Shown here in pieces: positions 20,130 to 29,321 of a stretch of DNA of 64,000 nt. The notes below the pieces were generated by a model. The model saw nothing but the letters and a program-made list of their open reading frames with translations, ran no database searches and was not told the origin of the DNA. The stretch spans positions 67,194 through 131,193 of the forward strand of contig KN805403.1 in NCBI GenBank assembly GCA_000818945.1, in the 5' to 3' direction. Positions within the stretch are counted from its first letter, which is position 1; every line of letters begins with the position of its first letter. Made by a program: the position numbers and the translations under genes. This DNA comes from Schizochytrium sp. CCTCC M209059. Its lineage: Eukaryota > Sar > Bigyra > Thraustochytrida > Thraustochytriidae.

Positions 20130-20695
20130 AGGTGTTGAATAGTTTTTAAACTGGGGAGGGGAGGGGAGGGTGCTGCTCCTTGCCGGGCGGCCGAGCTTAA
20201 AATTTGTTAGCATACTTTTGGAGAAAACAATTGCTCATTACGTTCGCTGATGAAGAACCAAAAGCTTGTGTATCGCCAAGACTACGCAAGCAAAGAAGAA
20301 TAAGAAAAGACAAGTGTCACAGATCTCATTCTCTCTTCGATTCGTCGTCCCACATCATTATACCTTCTCTGCTCTTTCTCACTGTCACTTCGCCTCGCCA
20401 TCACAGCATCATCACACCACTTTAGATTTCCCAGGGCGTGAGCATCGGTCGCACGAGCGTGATAACCAAGGTCGGCGCGATCCACAAACAAGAGATGCAT
20501 GAAAGCCTGGTAACCGTTTGCGGTTGACCGCGGTTTCACAACGTTCCCGTTGGGCGCCTTCGACGGCATTCTTTCGATCACACAAACAAACAAACAAACA
20601 AACCCACACAGGCACGCTCGCTCGCTCGCACGCAGACAGACAGGCAGGCGCGCGCATCGACCAAGGCAGACAGGCTCTCGCAGCGCGAGGGGAAG
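20130..20695. other. Intergenic, POP4-like to DCP1
   Basis: Contains a four-tract G run (20153-20170), an AAAC tetranucleotide repeat (20583-20603) and a GCTCGCTCGC stretch around 20618-20630, about 70 nt before the DCP1 ATG. No gene seen. Confidence 0.5.
20153..20170 (+). other. G-quadruplex-capable run, 4 G-tracts
   Basis: GGGGAGGGGAGGGGAGGG: four G-tracts with single-A loops, 24 nt downstream of the POP4-like stop and probably within its 3' UTR. The sequence satisfies the standard quadruplex pattern; whether it folds in vivo is inference. Confidence 0.7.
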
Positions 20696-21409
20696 ATGTC
20701 AGACGTGCGGGAGCGCAAGAACCTGCGGCAGGTGAAACGCCTGGACCCTGAGGCGACCGGGATCGTCGTCTCGGCGAACTTCGTGGTCATCTACTCGTAC
20801 AATGAAGCTGACATGGAGTGGGAGCGGGAGGATATCGAGGGCCCGCTCTTCGTGGTGGACCGCAAGGGGGCGCCCGCGCACAGCCTTGTGGTGGTGAATC
20901 GCGCGAGCTCGCGCAACTTTTTGCAATACATTGGCGAATCTTTTGAATATGATCTTTCAGACGGTTTTGTGATGCTGCGCTGCGAGGCGGGCGTGTACAG
21001 TCTGTGGTTTAATAACGACGATGAGCGAAAGCAAGTTAGCGCGGCGCTGGAGAAGATTGCAGACAGTGCATCAAAGCAGGATCAAGACGCTGCACAAGAC
21101 GGCGCCGCGCCCTCCATCCCGACATCCCAAGGAGCAGCAAAAGAAGACATGCCTGACCTGCTCAAGGACATGTTCCAGCAAGCGGCCACGGAAGGCGGCG
21201 CAGGAAACGGGGCAGTTTCCAGCGCACCTTTGCAAACGCCTGCTGCCCCACCCCCTTCCTCGTTTACTGGACCCAACGCTTCGGAGCAATTCACGCTGAG
21301 CAAGGAACAAATGAAAGACGTTTTGCTGCGACTTGTTCATACCGACAAGTTTATTGACATTCTGCACAATCAATACCTCAAGACACGCGCGACTGCATCC
21401 CAGCAACCA

Positions 21410-21440
<31 letters not shown>

Positions 21441-21787
21441 CGCAGCAACCGCAGCAACCGCAGCAGCAGCACATTGGTCATCTTGCGCCGTCAACACTGC
21501 GACAGTCGCCTTATGGAATGGTGCAACAACCACCGCCGAGCATGTACGGATCGCCGATGATGTATGGCCGAGGGGGGCCCGGTCAGCACATGCACCATCA
21601 CGCCCCGCCTTCGCACCACTCGCATCAAGGCGCGCCGCCTCCGTATCATCAAATGGCCCCGTCACCGGGTCCTAACTCGGCAATGCATCATCCTGGAGCA
21701 GGCCAGGTCGGCGCCCGCATGGAGACGCCTCCTCATCTTCAGCACCCGCAGCATTCCCAGCCGCAGCCGCATGCTCATCAAGAGTAG
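20696..21787 (+). CDS. DCP1: mRNA-decapping protein 1 (DCP1)
   Basis: 363 residues. It activates the decapping enzyme DCP2 in cytoplasmic 5'-to-3' mRNA decay (P-bodies). Residues 1-122 form the DCP1 EVH1-like domain: LRQVKRLDPEA, VVIYSYN, WEREDIEGPLFVVDR, VVVNRASSRNFLQ, and YSLWFNNDDER. A second conserved block, LSKEQMKDVLLRLVHTD.FIDILHNQYL (201-228), matches the C-terminal trimerisation helix of metazoan DCP1. A Gln-rich repeat follows (about 236-258), then a Pro/His/Met/Gln-rich disordered tail. ATG at 20696 in AAGATG context. SMG8, also an RNA-decay factor, lies elsewhere in the window but is not linked. Confidence 0.93.
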
Positions 21788-22281
21788 ACCAGCAGACGAC
21801 GAACGAACGGGCAGACGGATTGACTGAAATTGACGATCTAGCCAGGTGATGGGTTTCTTCGTGAACACTTAATGCGCACTCGCATGAGCGAGAGTCATTT
21901 GCGAGATCATATGGCAAGAGCCCTTTGCAAAACGAATCTGAACTTGAAATGGCGAGATCTGTGGTTCTATATCGACAAAATATTCGGTGGCTTGTTTGCA
22001 CCAAAAAAACAGAAAAGGAAAGAATGGGGCTTGCTTGCTTACTTACTTGCTTGCGTGCATGCATGTGTATGTATGTATGTATGTATGTATGTATACATGC
22101 ATGAACTTTGCCAAAGATTTATAACCTCATTAAGTCCCAGGATTCAAACTCAGTCTCGAGGGACGCAGTGACGCCGTCAGCAGTGCAGCCACACGCCATA
22201 AGCGAATGAAGAGCAAACGAGAACAAGAGGCCGTCCAATGGAAAAAAAAAAAGATTATGCACAACTAGGCTATAGGATAGA
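21788..22281. other. Convergent intergenic region
   Basis: 494 bp between the 3' ends of DCP1 and the Mrs2-like gene. A TATG/ATGT microsatellite occupies about 22067-22094, next to CTTGCTTACTTACTTGC (22030-22050). A GATTCAAACTC near 22141 superficially resembles a tRNA B box on the minus strand but has no pairing T stem. Confidence 0.5.
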
Positions 22282-23925
22282 TTAGGTAATAAGAAGACCC
22301 GCGCGGTAAATGCCATAAAACATAAAGGCCACGATGAGCGGAACAGCGACCATGACGCCCCCGAACCAGCCCCAAAACCAATGCGGATCCTCTGAAACGC
22401 CCGAGTTGAGATTCATACCAAAGAGAGCAGCAATGAGCGCGCCAATCGCAGCTGCAGATGTTACACTAGTGACGAGCAGGTCGATGCCGAGGAGCTTATT
22501 ACGCGCCGAATCGAGGCGCAGCGTGATGGTTCCAATAGCTGAATCGATCTCGCTACGCAGCGCCTCGACCTGTGAAAAGGTGCCGTCAATGGCCTGTGCA
22601 TAGTTTTCCACCAAGAGTTCAATGTCTTCGTGGTCCACGCACCAAATCTCCTCGCGATCGTCATTGTAGTAGTCTGGGAAATTGTGAACCTTGTCAAGGT
22701 TCATGAGCGCCATGTCGCGGTCATTTTCGAGAAGCTCTTCAAAAGCGGCTTGGACACCGAGAAGACGCGATGAAATCTTGGACACGCGCGACTTGGCCTG
22801 GCGCAGACGCTCAATTGTTACACCCGAGGAGGTCTTGATAATCTCTTCCACAGTACTATGGACCTCTGGCGTCAATTTCGTCACCTCGTCGTGCAAAAGC
22901 TGGCACACAGTGACGAAAATGCTCTCTAGCGAGCGCATGGAAAAGGAGACGGAGGCCGATTCCTCGCCAGCGTCGCGGAGACGCTGCATTAGAGTAGAAA
23001 GGATAGAGTCAGCGCCGTCTGGGACAAAAACGAGTGTCTTGTTGTAGAACAGCAGCGCGCGAATGGGCTGCAAATTGACCAAAATTGAGTGTCGCCGGGC
23101 GAGGATGCCTGGGTCCCGGGACTGGGCAAACGAGGGGTCAAGAACGCGGATGTCACGATGCTGCAAGGTGCCCTTGAATCGCCTACGCACAGCAGCAGGA
23201 TCTTCAAGTGCCGCGGCAGTGATCTCGAGCTCCTCGAGTGTATTCATTGGCAAAAGCCGCGGTTCGGGAACCATGCGTCTCGCTTCCTGCATGATATCAT
23301 CGCGTCGTAGTTCGACAAAATCCATCTGTCCGTTGTCTCTAAACTCAAGCACAAGCATAGGCTGCTGTTTATGCACGAATCGTTTCTTTGTCGACTTCGT
23401 GTGAAAGAGCGGTTCTTCGAGATCGAGGCCGAGACTTGAGAGCCGATCGCGCGCCATCATCACCTTGGGCGAGAGTCGGGCGTCACTAATGTCGCTGTTA
23501 CGCGGCTCGTCTTCGTGCTCGCGTTCGCAGGCCTCGGTGTTCAGCAAGATACCATTGGGCTCGTCCCCAGGGTAATGATCGATCTGAACATCGATGCGGT
23601 CACGGTTCTCTTCGTCTGCGAGAGCACTGTCGTCCTCGTCTTCCTCTTCAATGCCGTGCTCGTTGGACCCGGGATCGGAGTCGCCCACCTCGTCGCTATT
23701 GTCCCTATGCCACGAAACCTCCCCCGCAGCGTTCGACCCGATCGACTCGCAGTATAGCGCCTCGCCGCCTCGCCGTGCTTCGCTATCGCGCGGGACCATG
23801 GCGGCGCGGGCCGCCGCGGAGTCTTCATCGCTGGCGCTCGCATTATCGTCGTCCGCGCCGCGGCTCTCCACGCGCCCATTTCCCCCGTGGCGGTCGCGTC
23901 GGCGCTGCGCCCTCGTAGGGTTCAT
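22282..23925 (-). CDS. Mrs2/CorA-type Mg2+ channel
   Basis: 547 residues. The CorA superfamily forms pentameric Mg2+ channels; the Mrs2 branch is in mitochondria, plastids or vacuoles. Features: HRDIRVLDPSFAQ and SILVNLQPIRALLF blocks typical of Mrs2, a long coiled stalk (about 330-475), TM1 (about 482-502), the selectivity motif GMN at 503-505 and TM2 (about 516-538). The loop after GMN is acidic (SGVSED) as usual. Residues 1-150 are strongly acidic and do not look like a mitochondrial presequence, so a vacuolar or plasma-membrane site (as for yeast Mnr2) is more likely. Transcribed divergently from a zinc transporter. Confidence 0.9.
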   Translation of the reverse strand: MNPTRAQRRRDRHGGNGRVESRGADDDNASASDEDSAAARAAMVPRDSEARRGGEALYCESIGSNAAGEVSWHRDNSDEVGDSDPGSNEHGIEEEDEDDSALADEENRDRIDVQIDHYPGDEPNGILLNTEACEREHEDEPRNSDISDARLSPKVMMARDRLSSLGLDLEEPLFHTKSTKKRFVHKQQPMLVLEFRDNGQMDFVELRRDDIMQEARRMVPEPRLLPMNTLEELEITAAALEDPAAVRRRFKGTLQHRDIRVLDPSFAQSRDPGILARRHSILVNLQPIRALLFYNKTLVFVPDGADSILSTLMQRLRDAGEESASVSFSMRSLESIFVTVCQLLHDEVTKLTPEVHSTVEEIIKTSSGVTIERLRQAKSRVSKISSRLLGVQAAFEELLENDRDMALMNLDKVHNFPDYYNDDREEIWCVDHEDIELLVENYAQAIDGTFSQVEALRSEIDSAIGTITLRLDSARNKLLGIDLLVTSVTSAAAIGALIAALFGMNLNSGVSEDPHWFWGWFGGVMVAVPLIVAFMFYGIYRAGLLIT

Positions 23926-24916
23926 GGCGTTCTACGTGCGTCGTCGTCGCGACGCCGCTGCCCTCGGCCACACCGCCCCCGTTCGCGCAGCAGCCGCCGC
24001 GCGGGGATGTGGACGTGAGGGGGGGGGAGGAAGAGGCGAGGCCGGCCAGCCCGCCGGGCCCTCCGCAGGCCGTCGCCGTCGCCGTCTTCGTGGTCGTCGT
24101 CGCCGTCGCCGTCCCCGTATTCGTGGTCGTCTTCCGGGTCTCCGCCTCAGCGCCGCCAGGAATCGGCTTGGGCGCGCAAGTCGGTTATAGCCGCGCCCGC
24201 AAGTTTCCTGTTCCCGAGCTGCAAGTGCTCTATTCACGAGCCGCAAGTGGCCCTCCGGCCTTTACCCCACTTGCCAGGGACCCTTTCGGTGAATCTACAG
24301 GTGCCACAGGCAGTGTATGAAGTGGCATTGGCATTGGCATTGGCATTGGCAGTGGCAGTGGCATGCTGGCCTCGTCATCGGGGCGAGGGTGGAACTCTCT
24401 GCGCGAGGCTTCCTCGATCCTCTTCCTGCGCTCCTCCCAATTTCCTCTTCCCGCCGCATCGCGGCTGCAGCGTTCAGCTGCAGAGGTTCTGGCGGGTGGC
24501 CACGAAGGGCAGGCGGGACCAGGGCCAGAGCGCCCGCGCCACCCGTGCGCGGCGCGGCGCAAGTGGAGAAAAGCGGTATAAATCACTTGTGCTTCCGCCG
24601 CGCAAGTGGAGAATGGACGGCATCTTCCCGCGCGGCGCCGGAGGGATCAGGGACAGAGAGAAAGGGGCGTAGGGCGATTGATGATTGATCGATCGATGAT
24701 TGAGAGATCGATCGATCGATCGATCGATCGATCGAGCAGAGCCCAGACGCGCAGAGCCCGGGCGAGGACGCGCGGGCGGAGAGAGAGGGGGGGAGGGAGC
24801 GCGCCTCGGCGGACGCGCAGAGACCGCGGCCGCGCTCTCGCGCTCTTTGCGCTGTTTGCGCGGGCCTGGCGGCCCGGCGGAGCGAGATTTTGGGCACCGC
24901 GGCGACGGGGACGAGG
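23926..24916. other. Divergent intergenic region between Mg and Zn transporters
   Basis: 991 bp carrying both promoters. It holds a G-run (24018-24028), a TGGCAT hexamer repeat (about 24318-24362) and a GATC array (24679-24736). A repeated GCCGCAAGTG-like or CGCAAGTGGAG word occurs near 24240, 24557 and 24600. No gene seen. Confidence 0.5.
24679..24736. repeat. GATC/ATCG tetranucleotide array
   Basis: Interrupted then continuous copies of the palindromic unit GATC, ending about 180 bp upstream of the zinc-transporter ATG. A TGGCAT hexamer repeat lies 320 bp further upstream. Confidence 0.9.
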
Positions 24917-26455
24917 ATGATGGAGGACAAGACGGCGCGCGAGGGCGCCGCGGGGTACGGCAGCATTGGCGGGGCGTCGGGGCGGTCGGACAGCGCGGAG
25001 GCGGTGGCCTCGGAGAAGTCCTTGCTCTTGAACGGGGAGGGCAGCTCCTCGAGAAGGTCGAGCGCCCTGGACGCGCCGTCGCTGTCAAACTTTGTGGGCT
25101 TCGTGGAGTACGGCAAGAGCGAGGACTGCGAGCCTGGCGTGCAGGAGTCGCCCGAGTCCAAGGCGGCCCGGCGCAAACTGGTGCGCGCAACCCTGATCTG
25201 CTTCACATTCATGCTCGTTGAGATCGTCGGTGGCTACATCGCTGGCAGTCTCGCAATCATGACCGACGCTGCGCACCTGCTCTCTGACGTGGCCGGGTTT
25301 CTGATCTCGCTCTTCGCGCTTTACCTGGGCAACCGCAAGGCTACGCCCACGCTTAGCTTTGGGTTCAAACGGGCTGAAATTGTTGGAGCTGTCATGAGTG
25401 TGATGCTCATCTGGTTTCTCACGGGCGTGCTTCTTTGGGAGGCGATTTTGCGCACCCAGGGCATTGTGAATCACTCTCGCTCTTCTATGGTGGACGGCAA
25501 GGTCATGACAATCGTTGCCGGATTTGGACTCGTTGCAAACTTGACTCTCCTTCTCGTGCTGGGGCACGATCACAGCCACCTTGGTGGGGGCCACGGTCAC
25601 AGCCATGGGGGCGAAGATGACGATCATGGCCACAGCCATGGAGCCAAAACAGATCATGGTCATAGCCACGGTGCTGAGAAGGACCACGGGCACGGTCACG
25701 ACCACGGACACGGACATGACCACGGCCATGGTCACGGTCATGGTCACGGTCATGGTGGTGATGACCATGGCCACGGTCATGGTGGTGATGACCACGGCCA
25801 CAGCCACGGGGGTCACAGCGATAGCAAGCCCGGTGAACTTCGTGTGAACGTGGGCGAACCGACAAGCAAACCAAAGCACGCTAATATTAACGTGACCGCC
25901 GCATACGTTCACGCAATCGGGGATCTTATTCAAAGTATTGGCGTTTGCATTGCCGGCATTCTCATTTGGATTTTCCCCGGCGAGACGCATCCTCATGTGC
26001 AGCTAGCAGACCCAATCGTGACGTTCTTGTTCTCGATCATGGTACTCATGTCAACGTACAGCGTGCTCAAGACATCCATGAATGTGCTCATGGAGGGCGT
26101 TCCGGACGGCGTGGATCCCCTCGACTTTGCGCGGGAGCTCATGAGCATCGAAGGTGTCGAGGACGTGCATCATTTGCACATTTGGAGCCTTACGGTGGGC
26201 GAGCCTTCTCTTTCGGTCCATATTGTGGTTTCGGATAGCTGTGACATGGAGCTGGCGCTGCAGCGCGCGCAACATGTTTTTCGTGCGCGTGGTATTTCGC
26301 ATACCACCGTGCAGGTTGAGCGTCGCGCCACGGATCGGATTTGCGACGCAGAAATGGACTGCCTCGGATCCCCGTGCGACCGCTACGCGTTGGAGTGCTC
26401 GAAGAACGGAACCTGCTTTGTGAACGACCTCTCACTTCCTCCAACTAGCATCTGA
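24917..26455 (+). CDS. Cation diffusion facilitator zinc transporter (ZnT-type)
   Basis: 512 residues from ATG 24917 (24920 also possible); the open frame upstream starts only at TTG. CDF proteins exchange Zn2+ for H+, moving zinc out of the cytosol. Six TM segments are visible. The zinc site in the membrane is HLLSD in TM2 (His120, Asp124) and HAIGD in TM5 (His332, Asp336), the HD-HD pattern of Zn-specific members. The loop between TM4 and TM5 (about 217-300) is an extreme His/Gly/Asp repeat with dozens of His. The C-terminal domain (VEDVHHLHIWSL) and a Cys-containing tail are present. It resembles human ZnT2/3/4/8 or a vacuolar ZRC-type protein. Confidence 0.96.
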   Translation: MMEDKTAREGAAGYGSIGGASGRSDSAEAVASEKSLLLNGEGSSSRRSSALDAPSLSNFVGFVEYGKSEDCEPGVQESPESKAARRKLVRATLICFTFMLVEIVGGYIAGSLAIMTDAAHLLSDVAGFLISLFALYLGNRKATPTLSFGFKRAEIVGAVMSVMLIWFLTGVLLWEAILRTQGIVNHSRSSMVDGKVMTIVAGFGLVANLTLLLVLGHDHSHLGGGHGHSHGGEDDDHGHSHGAKTDHGHSHGAEKDHGHGHDHGHGHDHGHGHGHGHGHGGDDHGHGHGGDDHGHSHGGHSDSKPGELRVNVGEPTSKPKHANINVTAAYVHAIGDLIQSIGVCIAGILIWIFPGETHPHVQLADPIVTFLFSIMVLMSTYSVLKTSMNVLMEGVPDGVDPLDFARELMSIEGVEDVHHLHIWSLTVGEPSLSVHIVVSDSCDMELALQRAQHVFRARGISHTTVQVERRATDRICDAEMDCLGSPCDRYALECSKNGTCFVNDLSLPPTSI

Positions 26456-27788
26456 GTTCGAGGTTTCCTGAGCCCAAGTTCGACCAGCCCGAGCACCGTC
26501 ATCCTTTTCATCCAAGATTCAGGTCTCACTGGCATTCGAAGCTGATCAAGTTTTGAAGCATTTGTTGTACCCCACGCTTGATCCCGACAAGGTTGGATTA
26601 CAGGAGGAAGCGAATGAAGCTCCTAGTACTGAGGTGAATACTGGGGAGGAGGAAAATGTAATGTGGCATGCTAGAGAACGTAGTCATAATGCCATCACGA
26701 AGGCGCACACGAGATGGAAACGATAATTTTTGATATTTTTTTTTTCACAGAAAGACTCCCTGTCTTCGAATCATGTATTGATACCATCTCAGCGCGGCGT
26801 GCAACGATCTCCAACTTTCGTGTGGGGGCCTTTTACTCCCGTGTGACGGGTGTTCGGGTTCTCGATCTTTACAGAATCGAGTGCGTGCTCCTTGGTTTCT
26901 GGAATTGTAAGTCCCTCTGGCATTCTATTCGATGCTCGCGCAAGATTGAGTGTCTTGTCGGTGCTATGTAATGAAGATTGGAAACTTGCGCAAAGACAAA
27001 AAGGCACAACGCGCCATAGCAGGAGTGTGATCGGATGGATGGAGCCTCGCACATCTGCCGTCAAAGTTTGAATTCTCCCTCATTGATACCTCTTGGTGAC
27101 CGACCCCCTACGGCTGAGATCTCTGAACTCTAGTTGCGCGATGTCCTCAGAGGAGTTAGATTCCGCATCTTTGTGGCTCGACGCTTTCCGTATGTGGTGG
27201 GTGTCCTTCTAATACACCTGGCAGATTGCAGACTCTGGGTGGTAAATACGCAGGGCAAGCAGGCGCAGAATAAGATAGGATTTCGGGAATCTATCGCGAT
27301 CTGTGCGATGATGAGAGAAAAAGAAAAGAAAAAGAAAAAGAAGAATCTGTGCAGTAAGATTTGGAGGTGAATTGCTTTTTTCCATGTTTGCGTTGGGCTG
27401 GCGAATTGGTGCGCACATCAGTCTCAAGCATCTGACTTTTCGCCTTGTGAAGACGAGTCAACTTTAGAGATAGACTACTACATGCGTTTTGTTATTGATA
27501 ATATGGAGAGAGGTGGCGGGAAGCCACATGAGGAAAACGGCAGCTCCTTGCCATGCCATGTCGCAGATAGTGCGTTGCCAGCAAGCCTGAAAAGACAAAA
27601 GTTTAAAATTGCAACGCCGCGAGAGAAAACGGTTGAGCACACATGAAGAGGTTTTCTACATTGACGGCGATGCGACACAGAGGCGGCACATGACTACGTA
27701 CGCACTTGGGTTCGCTGGAAAACGGGACTCGGCGCAAGACATGACAAGTTCTGGCTGCAAAGTGCGAAGTGGCGCAACGACAAACATT
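26456..27788. other. Convergent intergenic region
   Basis: 1.33 kb between two gene 3' ends, AT-richer than average, with an A/G-rich stretch at 27315-27345. Short open frames here lack any protein-like feature. Nothing identified. Confidence 0.5.
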
Positions 27789-29321
27789 TTAGATGTCGTC
27801 GCCAGTGGTCTTGGACCTGTCGTATGCGAGACGCAGGTAAGCAAAGCGGTCCTTGATGGCAAGCACTGGGATACAGCCAATGACCATAATAACGCCGCCA
27901 ATGATGAAGGTCAAATCCACGCTGCCAACGACTTCGGGAGCAAGCGCACTGACGAAGACCAAGTTGGAAAGGTTGATAACAGCGCGATCCCAGCCCGTGA
28001 TGAGACCCTCCAACGAAGTGTGCGCAGAAAAGACGTACTCGAGCTTGGTCTCGTAAACCGCCGTCTGCCAGGCGATAAAGACCATCAAGGCAAAAACGAT
28101 CGAGGTAAAAAAGGCCCAATGTCCGGCAGTGGTGTCGGCGATGTAAGAAATTGTGGCAATGATCCAGAACATGGTTCCGAGCGTGTAGCCGCCAGCCGCA
28201 AACGTGTAGAAGCGTTTGGTCTTCTCCATGTAGTATGCTGCGAAGATGGCAGTGGGGATGGCCAACCCAATGCCAGCGGCCGAGGCCAAAAAGCTGTACG
28301 ATGCGATCTCGGCGGGGAAAACGCGGCTAATGCTCGAGTAAATCACCAGGACAGGGCCAGAAACGATAAAGTCGCTGAGCGCCAACTTGGCAAAACGCTG
28401 GTTGGTAAAGAGCATCTTGGTGCCGCGAACGAGACCCGTGTAGTCCTTGGGCTCACCAGCAGCAGAGGGCGCTGTGGGCGGGAGATCGCGGACCGAGAGC
28501 AGCATGAGAATGAAAAAGACAGTGGGGACAACAGCCATCATGACGTTGAAAGCACGAATATCTGTGGGCTGGTAGCAGCAAAAGGCGTCCTTGGCGTCAG
28601 CATAGTCGTCGAGGCAATCGACATAGGTATCGTTTGCAGCAGCAACAGCCAACTCGCTGAGCTGCGAGGCAGAGAAGATACTCGTGTCGCAGGACTTGAG
28701 CGTGACATCGACGACTTCGTTGTCCGTGAGGGCGAACATGTCAGCGAGTACAAGCGCTGCGCCGGAACCGAGCAGGGAAAGCAGACTGATGAGAGCGGTA
28801 GCCAGGGCGCGCTCTCTCTCCGGGAACCAGCGGTTCGAGACTGCGAGAATAGATGCAGACACAGTGGTGCCCACACAGGAGGCCAAAGATCTGCCCACGA
28901 GCACGCCGGCATAGTTGGTGCCGCTGGCGAGCCAAATCCACGAGGATGCCATGATGGCAAACCCACCAACGAGCGTGACCTTGAGGCCCCATCGGTCGAT
29001 GGCATAGGCGCCGGGGAAGTAGGCCACGAGCAGGATGATGGAGTCAAGCACGCTCATAAAGTCGACGCCGAGGCCCTGCGAGCTGAAGGACTCGTTGGGA
29101 ATGTCAAAGTACTTGGCGTACGCGGGCGCGATGGGCACCTGACGGGACGTGTGCATGTTCCACGACGCGTACATGAGGCCAATGGTGAGGCAGACCGCCC
29201 ATCGTCGCTTGTACACCTTGATCTTGCCGGTCTTCTCATCGATGACATACTCGCGCGGCGGGTTGATCTCCTTCTCAGCGGCTACCACCTCGGCCGAGAC
29301 CTTTGCGTCTTCTTCGGCCAT
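27789..29321 (-). CDS. MFS transporter, SLC49-like
   Basis: 510 residues, one exon, ATG at 29321. Twelve TM segments are visible with an acidic N-terminal tail. The first half has the SLC49 arrangement: RRWAVCLTIGLMYASWNMH before TM1, AIDRWGLKVTLVGG at the TM2-3 loop, and NRWFPERERALATAL after TM4. Characterised SLC49 members move heme, choline or ethanolamine, or act at the lysosome (SLC49A4). The substrate here is unknown. A long external loop with Cys (about 205-250, CDTSIFS to FCCYQP) may be disulfide-bonded. SLC49 is favoured over other MFS branches but not proven. Confidence 0.65.
   Translation of the reverse strand: MAEEDAKVSAEVVAAEKEINPPREYVIDEKTGKIKVYKRRWAVCLTIGLMYASWNMHTSRQVPIAPAYAKYFDIPNESFSSQGLGVDFMSVLDSIILLVAYFPGAYAIDRWGLKVTLVGGFAIMASSWIWLASGTNYAGVLVGRSLASCVGTTVSASILAVSNRWFPERERALATALISLLSLLGSGAALVLADMFALTDNEVVDVTLKSCDTSIFSASQLSELAVAAANDTYVDCLDDYADAKDAFCCYQPTDIRAFNVMMAVVPTVFFILMLLSVRDLPPTAPSAAGEPKDYTGLVRGTKMLFTNQRFAKLALSDFIVSGPVLVIYSSISRVFPAEIASYSFLASAAGIGLAIPTAIFAAYYMEKTKRFYTFAAGGYTLGTMFWIIATISYIADTTAGHWAFFTSIVFALMVFIAWQTAVYETKLEYVFSAHTSLEGLITGWDRAVINLSNLVFVSALAPEVVGSVDLTFIIGGVIMVIGCIPVLAIKDRFAYLRLAYDRSKTTGDDI

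Noticed and set aside
22120..22170. tRNA-like B box on the minus strand (GAGTTTGAATCC)
   Set aside because: No complementary T stem, no A box at a suitable distance and no acceptor pairing.
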